Source: JBFWVR01 sp050246635 (GTDB taxonomy: Bacteria; Acidobacteriota; Vicinamibacteria; Vicinamibacterales; UBA2999). Taken from it: a DNA stretch of 64,000 nucleotides. Position numbers and translations under genes: made by a program. Shown here piece after piece: positions 8,424 through 16,202 of this stretch. Position 1 is the stretch's first letter, and the number at the start of each line of letters is the position of its first letter. The notes under the pieces were generated by a model, which was given only the letters and a program-made list of their open reading frames with translations, was not told where the DNA came from and made no database searches. The stretch covers positions 62,001 to 126,000 of the forward strand of contig JBFWVR010000018.1 in NCBI GenBank assembly GCA_050246635.1, in the 5' to 3' direction.

Positions 8424-8984
8424 TCAGGGGTTCAGCACGTACCCCTCGCTCGCCAGCACCAGGTGCGCGGTCATCGCCGACAGCGCCACCTTCACCGGCG
8501 TCGCCACGTCGCCCCGCGTGATACCGCGACTCGCGGCCGACTGTCCACACAGGTAGATCCGCGTCCCGGCCTTCGCGAGCGCCTCGATCAGGGCCAGGTT
8601 CGGGTTGTCGACGCCGAACCGCTTCCGGTAGGCCTCGTTCGAGAGCGCACTCACGGCCGCGCCGCCGTGCAGCACGACACCGACCGAGAGGTTCGCCGCG
8701 GGAACGCCCGCCTGCGCGTGCATGTTGAGGAAGCGCGCGGCGCTGTCGATGGCCGCGTTGACCTGATCGGGTTTCTCGGTGCCGGTGCTCACGTCGAACC
8801 GGATCTTCAGCGGGGTGTCGAGCGGCGTCGCCAGCCCGGGATCGGGCACGGCGAAGACGGTGCCGTAGTTCTCGATAATGGGGCCCGCGCTGCGCGTCTG
8901 CGCCGACGCTGCGGTGGAGAGAAGGGCGGTGGCGACGGCGAGGGCGGCCACCCTGGCGACATGAGGCGTGATCATGCCGGACAC
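8424..8984 (-). CDS. Exported DsrE-family protein
   Basis: DsrE/DsrF-like small protein of unknown substrate; the family includes sulfur-relay proteins. The 186-residue product carries a Sec signal peptide (VAALAVATALLSTAASAQ) and then the DsrE fold with NLSVGVVLHGGAAVSALS, NPNLALIEALAKAGTRIYLCGQSA and KVALSAMTAHLVLASEGYVLNP. The conserved Cys in YLCGQSA matches the position used in related proteins. Two ATGs (codons 1 and 4) are possible starts. Exported DsrE proteins are common in Bacteroidetes and Acidobacteriota, mostly uncharacterised. Confidence 0.85.
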   Translation of the reverse strand: MSGMITPHVARVAALAVATALLSTAASAQTRSAGPIIENYGTVFAVPDPGLATPLDTPLKIRFDVSTGTEKPDQVNAAIDSAARFLNMHAQAGVPAANLSVGVVLHGGAAVSALSNEAYRKRFGVDNPNLALIEALAKAGTRIYLCGQSAASRGITRGDVATPVKVALSAMTAHLVLASEGYVLNP

Positions 8985-9085
8985 GATACTACTGTCCGGC
9001 TGCCGGACCCGGCGGACGCCGGGGATGTGCCCGGTCGTCCGCCGCTCCCGGCTCCCGGCGCCTGGGGCCGCCGGGACGCCGCCCG

Positions 9086-9634
9086 TCAGAGCCCGATGCG
9101 CTCGAGCTCGGCCTGCACCTCGGCGTCCGTCTTGAGCGCGTTGGTCACCTCGAAGGCACCGAAGCCGGACGCAAGCGAGCGAGCCAGCATGCGCTCGACG
9201 TTGCTGTTGACCACGCCCTCCAGCGTCACCCGGCCCCCGTTCACGACGATGCGGATGGGCGGGTTCGCCATCGCGGCGTAGTTCCAGAATGCCGAGTTGC
9301 CGTAGATCGCCCGGGCGATCCGGAACCGCAGCTCGTCGTCGAATTGCGAGACGGGGAGCACCTGAATCTTGTTGTCGATCGTGCTCACGCCCGCGACCTT
9401 GAGCACCCGGCGCTCGATGTCATCCCGCTTGTAGGGCATCGTCACCCACCCGCTGAGGACGATGTGCCCGTTGTCCACGGAGGCCGACACGCTGTCGAAC
9501 ACGGTGAGCTGCGTGTAGCGGTTCACCTGATCCGACACGTCCCGGAACACCTGGAGGTTCTTGCGATCCTGCGCCGACGCCACCGTCGCGACCAGGAGCG
9601 CCATCACCACGACCGACGCCATCCGCTTGACCAT
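9086..9634 (-). CDS. Exported BON-domain protein
   Basis: Periplasmic protein with two BON domains, a fold thought to bind phospholipid or aid envelope stability (OsmY-like). The 182-residue product starts at the ATG of MVKRMASVVVMALLVATVASAQ, a signal peptide preceded by AAGGAGTTG at good spacing; the longer upstream frame is not used. BON 1 spans about 40-105 (VFDSVSASVDNGHIVLSGWVTMPYKRD), BON 2 about 110-175 (IRIVVNGGRVTLEGVVNSNVER). It stands alone between the DsrE gene and a long intergenic palindrome. Confidence 0.88.
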   Translation of the reverse strand: MVKRMASVVVMALLVATVASAQDRKNLQVFRDVSDQVNRYTQLTVFDSVSASVDNGHIVLSGWVTMPYKRDDIERRVLKVAGVSTIDNKIQVLPVSQFDDELRFRIARAIYGNSAFWNYAAMANPPIRIVVNGGRVTLEGVVNSNVERMLARSLASGFGAFEVTNALKTDAEVQAELERIGL

Positions 9635-9826
9635 GACCGTCAACTCCTTCTGTCTGCGCCGCCCGATACCGGCGGCGATGCGTTGGGGAGTGCGCACGCC
9701 ATGGCCTATTGCGACTCGCATGCCAAATAGGGATGCCTGTAGGTTATTGAACGGAGGCTGTTTATCAGGCAGCTGGCCTGTAGGCGTTGTCCCCTTCAGA
9801 GGTCAATCGGAATTGCCCGCGAACGG

Positions 9827-9938
9827 CCAAGAGACAACCAGCCACGAAGCGCTCGAAGCTCACGAAGAAGACCGGGGCATGTCGACACGCGGTCTCGAGA
9901 TCTTCGTGTGCTTCGTGACCTTCGTGGCTGGCTCTTGG
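9827..9938. repeat. Imperfect palindrome built from CACGAAG units
   Basis: The 345 bases between the BON and VWA genes hold no gene but do hold this structure. The left arm (9827-9868, CCAAGAG then CCAGCCACGAAG) pairs with the right arm (9901-9938, CTTCGTGGCTGG then CTCTTGG) with few mismatches and one 4-base bulge. Each arm is itself a run of CACGAAG-like units about 9 bases apart. ACCG/CGGT pairs continue inward. It lies just downstream of the VWA gene, so it could act in its termination. The rest of the gap (9635-9826) shows nothing I can name. Confidence 0.75.
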
Positions 9939-9979
9939 ACTTGTCGAGCTGCGGACCTACCGGTGCTCGATCGCGGGTC

Positions 9980-11053
9980 TTAGAACGATTTCGTAGCGGT
10001 ATAACCGCGGCGCGCGCGGACGCGCAGCGAGGGGTTGTTCACCTCGACGCGGATGGTGTGCCAGCGGCCGTCGTCGTGTCCGGGGCTGGGATAGCCGAGG
10101 TAGTACTGCTGGGTCAGCTCGCTGGCGATGCCTGCCGTGGCCGGATCGAGATCACGCATGCTGCGCACGATCTCGGTGCGGCCGCCGCTGTCGTCGGTGA
10201 TATCCCGGAGGGCCAGGACGTTGACACGATCGCCGGCGCTGCCTCCCGAGGTGACCGGCGGATAGCCGGGGGGCGGCGTGGACGGCGGGAGGCCGGGAAG
10301 TCCCCGTCCGCCGGGCAGCGGGAACGGCGTCGGCCGTGGCGGGCGGGCCACCGGGGGCGTACGACGCGGCGTCCGCGTGATCACCGTGTCGCCCTGGCCG
10401 TCGATCCCGACGGCATAGACGAGCACCTCGGTCTGCCGCACGATCTGCCGGACCTCGTCGGCCTGGATCACGCTGTTCGTGTCGTTGCCATCGGAGATCA
10501 CGACGATGGCCTTCTTCTGGTTGCGCCCGCCCTGGGCCATCTGCACGGCCTCGGCCACGGCGTCGTACATCGCGGTGCCGCCGCCCGCGTGGATGCGGCC
10601 GAGCCGGTCGTACACCGCACGGCGATCCCGCGTCCAGTCCTGGACGAGCTCCACGTTCGATCCGAAGCGGTAGAGGAAGACCTCGTCGTCCGGGTTCAGG
10701 AGCTGCTCGAGGAACCGATCGATGGCGCCACGGGCGGCCTCCATCTTGTCGCCCGACATGCTGCCGCTCGTGTCGAGCACGATGCCGAGGCTGACCGGCA
10801 CCCGTTCCGCGCTGAAGTGGGTGATCTCGACCGGCTCGCCATCGTCGTAGACGGTGAAGTCGTCCTGGCGCAGGCCGCCGTAGAACCGCCCGTTGCGGTC
10901 GGTGACGGTGGCCGTGACGTTGATGAGCTCAACGCCGCTCCGAAAGCGGAACCCCTGCTGCGCATCGGCGCCGGACACGGCCAGCAATGCGAGAGCGCCA
11001 GCGAGCAACGCGGCGCGGCGGCGTGGGTGCTCGGTCGGCGGTATGGACGACAT
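9980..11053 (-). CDS. Secreted VWA-domain protein, acidobacterial VWFA-related type
   Basis: Exported protein of 357 residues with a signal peptide (AALLAGALALLAVSGADAQQ). A beta-sandwich-like section (about 35-85; ELINVTATVTDRNGRFYGGLRQDDFTVYDDGEPVEI) is followed by a von Willebrand A domain with an intact metal site (LDTSGSMSGDK, then GGTAMYDAV and VVISDGNDTNS). The combination 'vNVxvTVtDrxGrxvxgLxxxDFxvxeDG' plus VWA is the family named for Acidobacteria (TIGR03436-like). A Pro/Gly-rich linker (about 225-265) precedes a C-terminal segment with QYYLGYPSPGHDDGRWHTIRVEV. Ligand unknown. Transcribed towards the palindrome at 9827; a REP-like pair lies just upstream of it. Confidence 0.9.
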   Translation of the reverse strand: MSSIPPTEHPRRRAALLAGALALLAVSGADAQQGFRFRSGVELINVTATVTDRNGRFYGGLRQDDFTVYDDGEPVEITHFSAERVPVSLGIVLDTSGSMSGDKMEAARGAIDRFLEQLLNPDDEVFLYRFGSNVELVQDWTRDRRAVYDRLGRIHAGGGTAMYDAVAEAVQMAQGGRNQKKAIVVISDGNDTNSVIQADEVRQIVRQTEVLVYAVGIDGQGDTVITRTPRRTPPVARPPRPTPFPLPGGRGLPGLPPSTPPPGYPPVTSGGSAGDRVNVLALRDITDDSGGRTEIVRSMRDLDPATAGIASELTQQYYLGYPSPGHDDGRWHTIRVEVNNPSLRVRARRGYTATKSF

Positions 11054-11097
11054 GACTTGCAGATCCCCTTGCAGGCGGCTGGCACCACGGTTCGGGG

Positions 11098-11129
11098 AAA
11101 TGGGGACCGTCCTGGACCGTCCCCATTTC
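11098..11129. repeat. REP-like palindrome, copy 1
   Basis: GGGGACCGTCC-TGGACCGTCCCC flanked by AAAT and ATTT, a 32-base near-perfect palindrome. A second copy lies 31 bases further on. Together they form a head-to-head pair like the REP/BIME elements mobilised by Y1 (RAYT) transposases in other bacteria. No such transposase lies in this window. Confidence 0.8.
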
Positions 11130-11160
11130 AGCTGGCTATTTCAACGGACTGCAATCCATG

Positions 11161-11192
11161 AAATGAGGACCGTCCTGGACCGTCCCCATTTC
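11161..11192. repeat. REP-like palindrome, copy 2
   Basis: Same 32-base palindrome as at 11098 with one difference (GAGGACCGTCC in place of GGGGACCGTCC). It ends 8 bases before the stop codon of the gene at 11201, so it is in the 3' end of that leftward-running unit. Confidence 0.8.
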
Positions 11193-11200
11193 GGCTCGTG

Positions 11201-12040
11201 CTACCGCCGGTCGACGTGCGCGACCACGCCCGCTGGCGTGCGGAAGCTGACGCGATAGCGGGCGACGCGTCCCGGGGCGTCGATGCGGACCACGAACGGC
11301 GACTCGTCGCCGGGCGCGAGATGGCGGAAGTCCACCGGCGCGACCGCGCTCTTGACGAACGTGCCGTCCTGGTCGAACAGGAAGACCACCGCGTCGAGCT
11401 GATCGAGCGGCTTTCCCGGCGAGGGGTTCCGCACGAGCCCGGAGATCGCCAGCGTGCCATCCGCCTGGTCGTGCCCGAGCGACATGAGCTCGAGCGGCGG
11501 CCGATCCGACAGCGGAATGACTTCCGTCGCCGACGAGCTCGGGCCGGCAATCATCGAGGCGCCAAGTCCCACGAGCGCGATCATCAGCACCGCTGCGGCG
11601 ACGGCGAGCCCTCGCTGGCGCCGGGCGCCCTGGGGTGGCGCGCTGAGGAAGCCTTCGGGCATCGCGCCGCTGCGGCCCGGGCGGGTCCCGACGTTCAAGG
11701 GCAGTTCGTTGTTCTCCGTGCCCGGCTGAAGGTACAGCTCGCGCGGCGGACGCGCCGTCCGCGCGGTGGCGCCAGCGGCCTGCGGCCTCGCCCGCGTGGC
11801 CGGGAGGTCCAGCACTGGCGCGGGGGCGGGTGCCCACGGAGCCCGCGCCGGCGGAGAGGCGGACCGGGCCGCCGGTCGTGCCGGCTTCGCCGGCGCTGGT
11901 GGGGCGACGTCCGCCGCCAGGGCCGCCACGCGCGCAGCCGACCGTGTGCGTTCACCTCGCACGACCCGCCACGCGACGAGGCTCATGACCAGGGCAACGC
12001 CCAGCGACACGATGGTGACCGTCAGCAGCACAGCGTCCAT
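11201..12040 (-). CDS. Membrane protein with FxLYD-like C-terminal domain
   Basis: Unknown function. The 279-residue product has an N-terminal membrane helix (about 3-27, AVLLTVTIVSLGVALVMSLVAW), a Pro/Ala-rich linker (about 45-125), a second helix (about 145-167, GLAVAAAVLMIALVGLGASMIAG) and a C-terminal beta domain (about 175-279) with LAISGLVRNPSPGKPLDQLDAVVFLFDQDGTFV, which resembles FxLYD domains found outside the cell in other bacteria. It lies 27 bases downstream of the TonB-like gene and upstream of the VWA gene on the same strand, so the three may be one envelope operon interrupted by a REP pair. Confidence 0.75.
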   Translation of the reverse strand: MDAVLLTVTIVSLGVALVMSLVAWRVVRGERTRSAARVAALAADVAPPAPAKPARPAARSASPPARAPWAPAPAPVLDLPATRARPQAAGATARTARPPRELYLQPGTENNELPLNVGTRPGRSGAMPEGFLSAPPQGARRQRGLAVAAAVLMIALVGLGASMIAGPSSSATEVIPLSDRPPLELMSLGHDQADGTLAISGLVRNPSPGKPLDQLDAVVFLFDQDGTFVKSAVAPVDFRHLAPGDESPFVVRIDAPGRVARYRVSFRTPAGVVAHVDRR

Positions 12041-12067
12041 TTCGCGATCCCAGAAGCTCGGCTGCGA

Positions 12068-13219
12068 TCAGCGCAGCCGGAATTCCACCGCCACTTCCAC
12101 GAGCACGTCCACCGGCGTCCCGTGCATCGTGGCCGGCGCGAAGCGCCAGCGGCGGACCGCGTCCACCGCCCGTTCGTCGAGGCCGGCCCCAAGTCGCTGG
12201 AGCACCCGGACGTCCCCGACCGTGCCGTCGTAGCGGACGACGATCTCGAGCACGACGTCTCCCGTGATCCGGCGTCGCTGCGCTTCGTCCGAGTAATCCG
12301 CCCGGACTTCCCGCAGCAATCGCGGCGGCTCCACGCCACTGCCGGGCCGGTACGGCCCGCCGCCCGTGCCACCGCCGCTGCCTGGCCCGATGCCCGGACC
12401 CTGGCCGTCGCCGATGCCGGCGCCTTCGCCCGCGCCCGCGCCTCCGCCGGTTCCGGGCCCCTGGCTGGGCGGCGCGTCCGCGATCGGCGCTGCCTCGATC
12501 ACGCCGGTGTCATCGGCCTCATCCCCTGCGACGACGGCCACCGGCGCGGCGACCGTTGGCAACGTCCGCGCCTCGACCGGTCGTGGCGGTGGCTCCGGCG
12601 CCCGCGGCGGCGGCCGATGCGGAGGCTCGAGAGGCCGCCGCGGAGCCGGGGGATCCGGACGCCGCGGCGGCACACGCCGCGCGACGACCGGGCTGCTGGT
12701 CAGGCTCGGTCCCTTGCGCTGGGCCCGTGCCGGAGGCGCCGGTGCCCGAAGACCACCGCCCCCCCCGCCTCCGCCAGGGCCCGGCGTAGCCAGGAAGACC
12801 AGGCGGACCGGCTCGCGTTTCGTGACCGGCTCCGCCGTGTCGTCCGCCTTCGCGAGGCCCAGCGACCCGACGAGCAGGACCTGGAGCGCGAGCAGCCCGT
12901 GTGCCGATGAGGCCATCACGAGCGGCAGTCCCCGGCGCCCGCGGCGCGACGGGCCCACCGCCGGCAGCAGTCGAGGCAATCCAGTGCCGTCGGGGGGCAT
13001 CGGATCGCCGTGCCTCAGGGCTCGCACCGCCCGCGCGGCCTCGGCGTGTGGCACGAGCTCGTCCATCACCGGAGCCGCGGGGGCACCGGCCGGCAGGAGC
13101 GCGCTGACCGACCGGATCTGGCCGCGGGCCATCCGGGCGCGGACCTCGGCCTCGCTGACCCCGGCGGCGGCCGCGATCTCACGCGCGCTGAAGACGTCCG
13201 GCGGCTGGTGCTCGGCCAT
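12068..13219 (-). CDS. TonB-family C-terminal domain protein with N-terminal helix-turn-helix
   Basis: The 383-residue product has an unusual order of parts. Residues about 8-45 look like a MerR/excisionase-type DNA-binding helix-turn-helix (FSAREIAAAAGVSEAEVRARMARGQIRSV). A membrane helix follows (about 105-130, SSAHGLLALQVLLVGSLGLA), then a long Pro/Arg and Gly-rich stretch (about 150-290, rigid periplasmic spacer) and a TonB C-terminal domain (about 295-383; RITGDVVLEIVVRYDGTVG, RAVDAVRRWRFAPA). TonB proteins transmit inner-membrane energy to outer-membrane receptors; no ExbB or ExbD lies nearby. The ATG at 13219 is preferred; an in-frame TTG at 13237 is possible. Confidence 0.82.
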   Translation of the reverse strand: MAEHQPPDVFSAREIAAAAGVSEAEVRARMARGQIRSVSALLPAGAPAAPVMDELVPHAEAARAVRALRHGDPMPPDGTGLPRLLPAVGPSRRGRRGLPLVMASSAHGLLALQVLLVGSLGLAKADDTAEPVTKREPVRLVFLATPGPGGGGGGGGLRAPAPPARAQRKGPSLTSSPVVARRVPPRRPDPPAPRRPLEPPHRPPPRAPEPPPRPVEARTLPTVAAPVAVVAGDEADDTGVIEAAPIADAPPSQGPGTGGGAGAGEGAGIGDGQGPGIGPGSGGGTGGGPYRPGSGVEPPRLLREVRADYSDEAQRRRITGDVVLEIVVRYDGTVGDVRVLQRLGAGLDERAVDAVRRWRFAPATMHGTPVDVLVEVAVEFRLR

Positions 13220-13363
13220 AAGTACCGCGGGTTCCAAGGCAAAACCCCTGCCGCGCGCCTCTCGCGGAGGAATCCCCCCTGTTCGAGGTTTTCGGCCGAT
13301 CCCGCCGGAGACTTTGGCCTGTTCGTCCCCGGGATGTGACGGTGGGAGGGGACAGGACGCCCC

Positions 13364-13369
13364 TATACT
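13364..13369 (+). promoter_or_regulatory. Candidate -10 box TATACT
   Basis: TATACT ends 6 bases before the ATG of the SDR gene, so its transcript would be leaderless or nearly so. No clear -35 box is seen at the usual distance. Confidence 0.45.
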
Positions 13370-13375
13370 CCCTCC

Positions 13376-14149
13376 ATGAGCGAATCCTTCACGGGCAAGG
13401 TGGTGGTGGTGACCGGCGCCTCGAGTGGCATCGGGCGGGCGGCGGCGATCAAGTTCGGGCGGGCGGGCGCCGCGGTGGTGGTGACGGCCCGCGACGGCGC
13501 GGCGCTCGGCGCGGTCGCGCAGGAGATTGTGGCGGCGGGGGGCACGGCGGCGGCCGTCGCGGCGGACGTCACGGCGGATGATGCCCCCGCGCGTGTCATC
13601 GGGGAGTCGGTGTCACGCTTTGGCGGGCTGGATGTCCTCGTGAACGCGGCCGGCGTGATCGCCAACGGCGCGACCGACGCGACCACGGACGAGGTGTGGG
13701 ACCGCATGATGGCGATCAACGCCCGCGCCCCCTTCCGGCTGATGCGTGAGGCGTTCCCGCACCTCAAGGCGAGGCAGGGCAATGTGGTGACGGTCTCGAG
13801 CGTGAACGGCCTGCGCTCGTTTGCCGGTGTGTCGGCCTACTGCGCGAGCAAGGCGGCCGTGGATCACCTCACGCGCTGCGCCGCCCTCGACTGGGCGCCC
13901 CATGGCGTGCGCGTCAACGCGGTCAATCCCGGCGTGACGATCACCAACCTGCACCGGCGTGGCGGCATGGACGAGGAACGGTACGCGGCCTTCCTGCAGC
14001 GATCGAAGGAAACGCACCCGCTCGGCCGCCCGGGCGAGGCTGACGAGATTGCCGACCTGATCCTGTTCGTCGCCTCCGAGCGCGCCGCCTGGATTACCGG
14101 CGACACCATCTCGATCGACGGCGGGCGGCACGCCACGTGCCTCAGGTGA
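13376..14149 (+). CDS. Short-chain dehydrogenase/reductase (SDR)
   Basis: NAD(P)-dependent oxidoreductase of the classical SDR family, 257 residues. The cofactor motif TGASSGIG (about 14-21), the NAG-type motif in VNAAGVIANG, the active-site Ser in VTVSSVNGL and the YxxxK pair in YCASKAAVDHL are all in place. The C-terminal ITGDTISIDGGRH is typical of FabG-like and sugar/alcohol dehydrogenase members; the substrate cannot be told. It is a single gene, with a TATACT box immediately upstream and a family B palindrome immediately after the stop codon. Confidence 0.92.
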   Translation: MSESFTGKVVVVTGASSGIGRAAAIKFGRAGAAVVVTARDGAALGAVAQEIVAAGGTAAAVAADVTADDAPARVIGESVSRFGGLDVLVNAAGVIANGATDATTDEVWDRMMAINARAPFRLMREAFPHLKARQGNVVTVSSVNGLRSFAGVSAYCASKAAVDHLTRCAALDWAPHGVRVNAVNPGVTITNLHRRGGMDEERYAAFLQRSKETHPLGRPGEADEIADLILFVASERAAWITGDTISIDGGRHATCLR

Positions 14150-14150
14150 A

Positions 14151-14287
14151 GGAATAGAGAATCCAGGAAAACGGAATCAAGAAAGGAATTCCGGAATGGG
14201 GAATCCAGAAGGCATGGGACAACGGGCGTTCCGCACTTCTGCCTTCCCCGTTCCTTTCTTGATTCCGTTTTCTTAATTCTGAATTCC
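14151..14287. repeat. AT-rich palindromic element, family B, copy 1
   Basis: Long inverted repeat between the converging SDR and methyltransferase genes. The outer arms begin GGAATAGAG (14151) and end GAATTCC (14287), with a perfect 22-base inner pair around GAATCAAGAAAGGAA. A second, nested pair lies inside (GGGGAATCCAGAAGGCA with TTCTGCCTTCCCC). The right arm runs into the methyltransferase gene and encodes its last four residues and stop. A second copy is at 52633-52730. Confidence 0.88.
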
Positions 14288-14842
14288 GTCTGCGGGGGCG
14301 CCCTTGAGCCCTTCGACGAACCGGAAGCCGTCCTTCTCCGCGAGCGCGCGGACCGGCTTGAAACCGGCGGCGGCGAGCGCGGCCTCGGCCTGGTAGCCGG
14401 CCGGACGTGTGGGGGGGCGGCTCAGGAGCCCGCCGCCGAGTCCCTCGACGAGCTCGATGCGCCCGCCCGGCCGGAGGACGCGGCGTGCCTGGCGCAGGCA
14501 GGCGTCGCGGGTTTCGGCGGGCAGGGCGGCGAAGCGGGCGGCGGTGTCGTCCACGACGACCATGTCGAAGGCGTCGGCGTCGAACGACAGGGCGTCGAGC
14601 GGCTCGACGCGGAGATCGAGCAGCACGCCGGCCTTGGCGGCGGCCTGGCGGCCGCGCGCTGCCTGGGCCTCGTCCGGCACGGCCAGGGCGGCGGTTCCGC
14701 TCAGGCCGACCTTGGCGGCGAGGCCGCCGAGGAGCTGCCGGTCGTCCACCCCGATCTGCAGGAAGCGTTCGCCCATCCGGACGCCGGTCATGGCGACCTG
14801 GAGGGGGTCCATGGTGCGCACCCGCCGGAACTTGAAGAGCAT
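14273..14842 (-). CDS. Class I SAM-dependent methyltransferase-like protein
   Basis: A 189-residue Rossmann-type methyltransferase of unknown substrate. Visible parts are a degenerate motif I (MGERFLQIGVDDRQLLGGLAAKVG), an acidic motif and motif-II-like strand (DAFDMVVVDDTAARFA), and the common CLRQARRVLRPGGRIELVEG block. Translation is taken from the ATG at 14842, preceded on the minus strand by GGGGAC; a longer frame would run into the divergent inositol-phosphate synthase gene. The last codons (GIQN and TAA) lie inside the family B palindrome, so the original C-terminus may have been replaced when the element arrived. Confidence 0.75.
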   Translation of the reverse strand: MLFKFRRVRTMDPLQVAMTGVRMGERFLQIGVDDRQLLGGLAAKVGLSGTAALAVPDEAQAARGRQAAAKAGVLLDLRVEPLDALSFDADAFDMVVVDDTAARFAALPAETRDACLRQARRVLRPGGRIELVEGLGGGLLSRPPTRPAGYQAEAALAAAGFKPVRALAEKDGFRFVEGLKGAPADGIQN

Positions 14843-14852
14843 GTCCCCATGA

Positions 14853-14858
14853 TATGAT
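14853..14858 (+). promoter_or_regulatory. Candidate -10 box TATGAT
   Basis: TATGAT lies 9 bases before the GTG start of the inositol-phosphate synthase gene. TTGAAG at 14832 could be a -35 box but the 15-base spacing is short. The site is in the 25-base divergent gap, and no ribosome-binding site precedes the GTG. Confidence 0.4.
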
Positions 14859-14867
14859 CGCGCGATT

Positions 14868-16181
14868 GTGAAGCAGCCGGTCGACATCACACCCGCACAA
14901 GGCAAGCTCGGAGTCCTCCTCGTCGGCCTCGGGGCCGTCAGCACGACGGTCATCGCAGGCGTGCACGCCATCCGCAAGGGGCTGGCGCAGCCCATCGGCT
15001 CGCTCACCCAGATGGGCACGATCCGCCTGGGCAAGCGCACCGAGGGCCGCGCGCCGAAGATCAAGGACTTCGTCGATCTCGCCTCGCTCGACGACATCGT
15101 CTTCGGCGGCTGGGACATCTTCGAGGAAGACTGCTACGCGGCGGCCCGCACCGCCGGCGTGCTGGAGCCGGAGCTGCTCGACCAGGTGCGGCCCGAGATG
15201 GAGGCCGTCAAGCCGATGTCGGCGGTGTTCGACCGCCGCTACGTCAAGCGCCTCGACGGCCCGAACGTCAAGAAGGGCGCGAACAAGAAGGACCTGGCGG
15301 AGCAGCTGATCGCGGACATCCGCCGCTTCAAGGCCGACAACAACTGCTCCCGCCTCGTGATGATCTGGTGCGGCAGCACCGAGGTCTTCATGAAGGAAGG
15401 CCCGGTGCACCAGTCGCTCGCCGCCTTCGAGAAAGGCCTCGAGGCGAGCGACGACGCGATCCCGTCCAGCATGGTGTATGCCTACGCCGCGCTCAAGGAA
15501 GGGATCCCGTTCGCGAACGCGGCGCCGAACCTCACGGCGGACGTGCCCTCGATGCTCGAGCTCGCGGCCGCGACGAAGGCCCCGGTCGCCGGCAACGACA
15601 TGAAGACCGGGCAGACGCTGATCAAGACGATCATCGCCCCCGGCCTCAAGGCGCGGCTGCTCGGCGTGCGCGGCTGGTACTCGACCAACATCCTCGGCAA
15701 CCGCGACGGGGAGGTGCTGGACGACCCCGAGTCGTTCAAGACGAAGGAAGAGAGCAAGAAGTCGGCGCTGGACTACATCTTCCAGCCGCAGCTCTATCCC
15801 GAGCTCTACAAGGACCTCTCGCACGTCGTGCGCATCAACTACTACCCCCCGCGCGGCGACAACAAGGAAGGCTGGGACAACATCGATCTGGTGGGTTGGC
15901 TCGGGTACCCGATGCAGCTCAAGATCAACTTCCTGTGCCGCGACTCGATCCTGGCCGCGCCGATCGTGCTCGACGCCGCGTTGTTCCTCGACCTCGCGAA
16001 GCGTGCGGGCATGTCCGGGATCCAGGAGTGGCTCTCGTTCTACTTCAAGGCTCCGATGCACGCCAAAGAGGTGTACCCGGAGCACGATCTCTTCATCCAG
16101 CTCATGAAGCTCAAGAACACGTTGCGCTTCCTGAAGGGTGAGGAGCTCATCACGCACCTGGGCCTCGAGTACTACGACTGA
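14868..16181 (+). CDS. ino1: Inositol-3-phosphate synthase
   Basis: Converts glucose 6-phosphate to 1L-myo-inositol 3-phosphate with bound NAD, the first step to inositol and inositol lipids. The product is 437 residues, close to actinobacterial and archaeal forms. It shows the N-terminal dinucleotide-binding GVLLVGLGAVSTT, GGWDIFEEDCYAAA, the Ser/Thr-rich VMIWCGSTEV, and the family core VAGNDMKTGQTLIKT and RGWYSTNILGNRDGEVL, which carry the catalytic lysines. Start is GTG at 14868. Myo-inositol synthesis is uncommon in bacteria outside Actinobacteria; the symbol follows the eukaryotic/actinobacterial name. Confidence 0.93.
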   Translation: MKQPVDITPAQGKLGVLLVGLGAVSTTVIAGVHAIRKGLAQPIGSLTQMGTIRLGKRTEGRAPKIKDFVDLASLDDIVFGGWDIFEEDCYAAARTAGVLEPELLDQVRPEMEAVKPMSAVFDRRYVKRLDGPNVKKGANKKDLAEQLIADIRRFKADNNCSRLVMIWCGSTEVFMKEGPVHQSLAAFEKGLEASDDAIPSSMVYAYAALKEGIPFANAAPNLTADVPSMLELAAATKAPVAGNDMKTGQTLIKTIIAPGLKARLLGVRGWYSTNILGNRDGEVLDDPESFKTKEESKKSALDYIFQPQLYPELYKDLSHVVRINYYPPRGDNKEGWDNIDLVGWLGYPMQLKINFLCRDSILAAPIVLDAALFLDLAKRAGMSGIQEWLSFYFKAPMHAKEVYPEHDLFIQLMKLKNTLRFLKGEELITHLGLEYYD

Positions 16182-16202
16182 CGCCCGGGGGGAGGACCGC
16201 CC

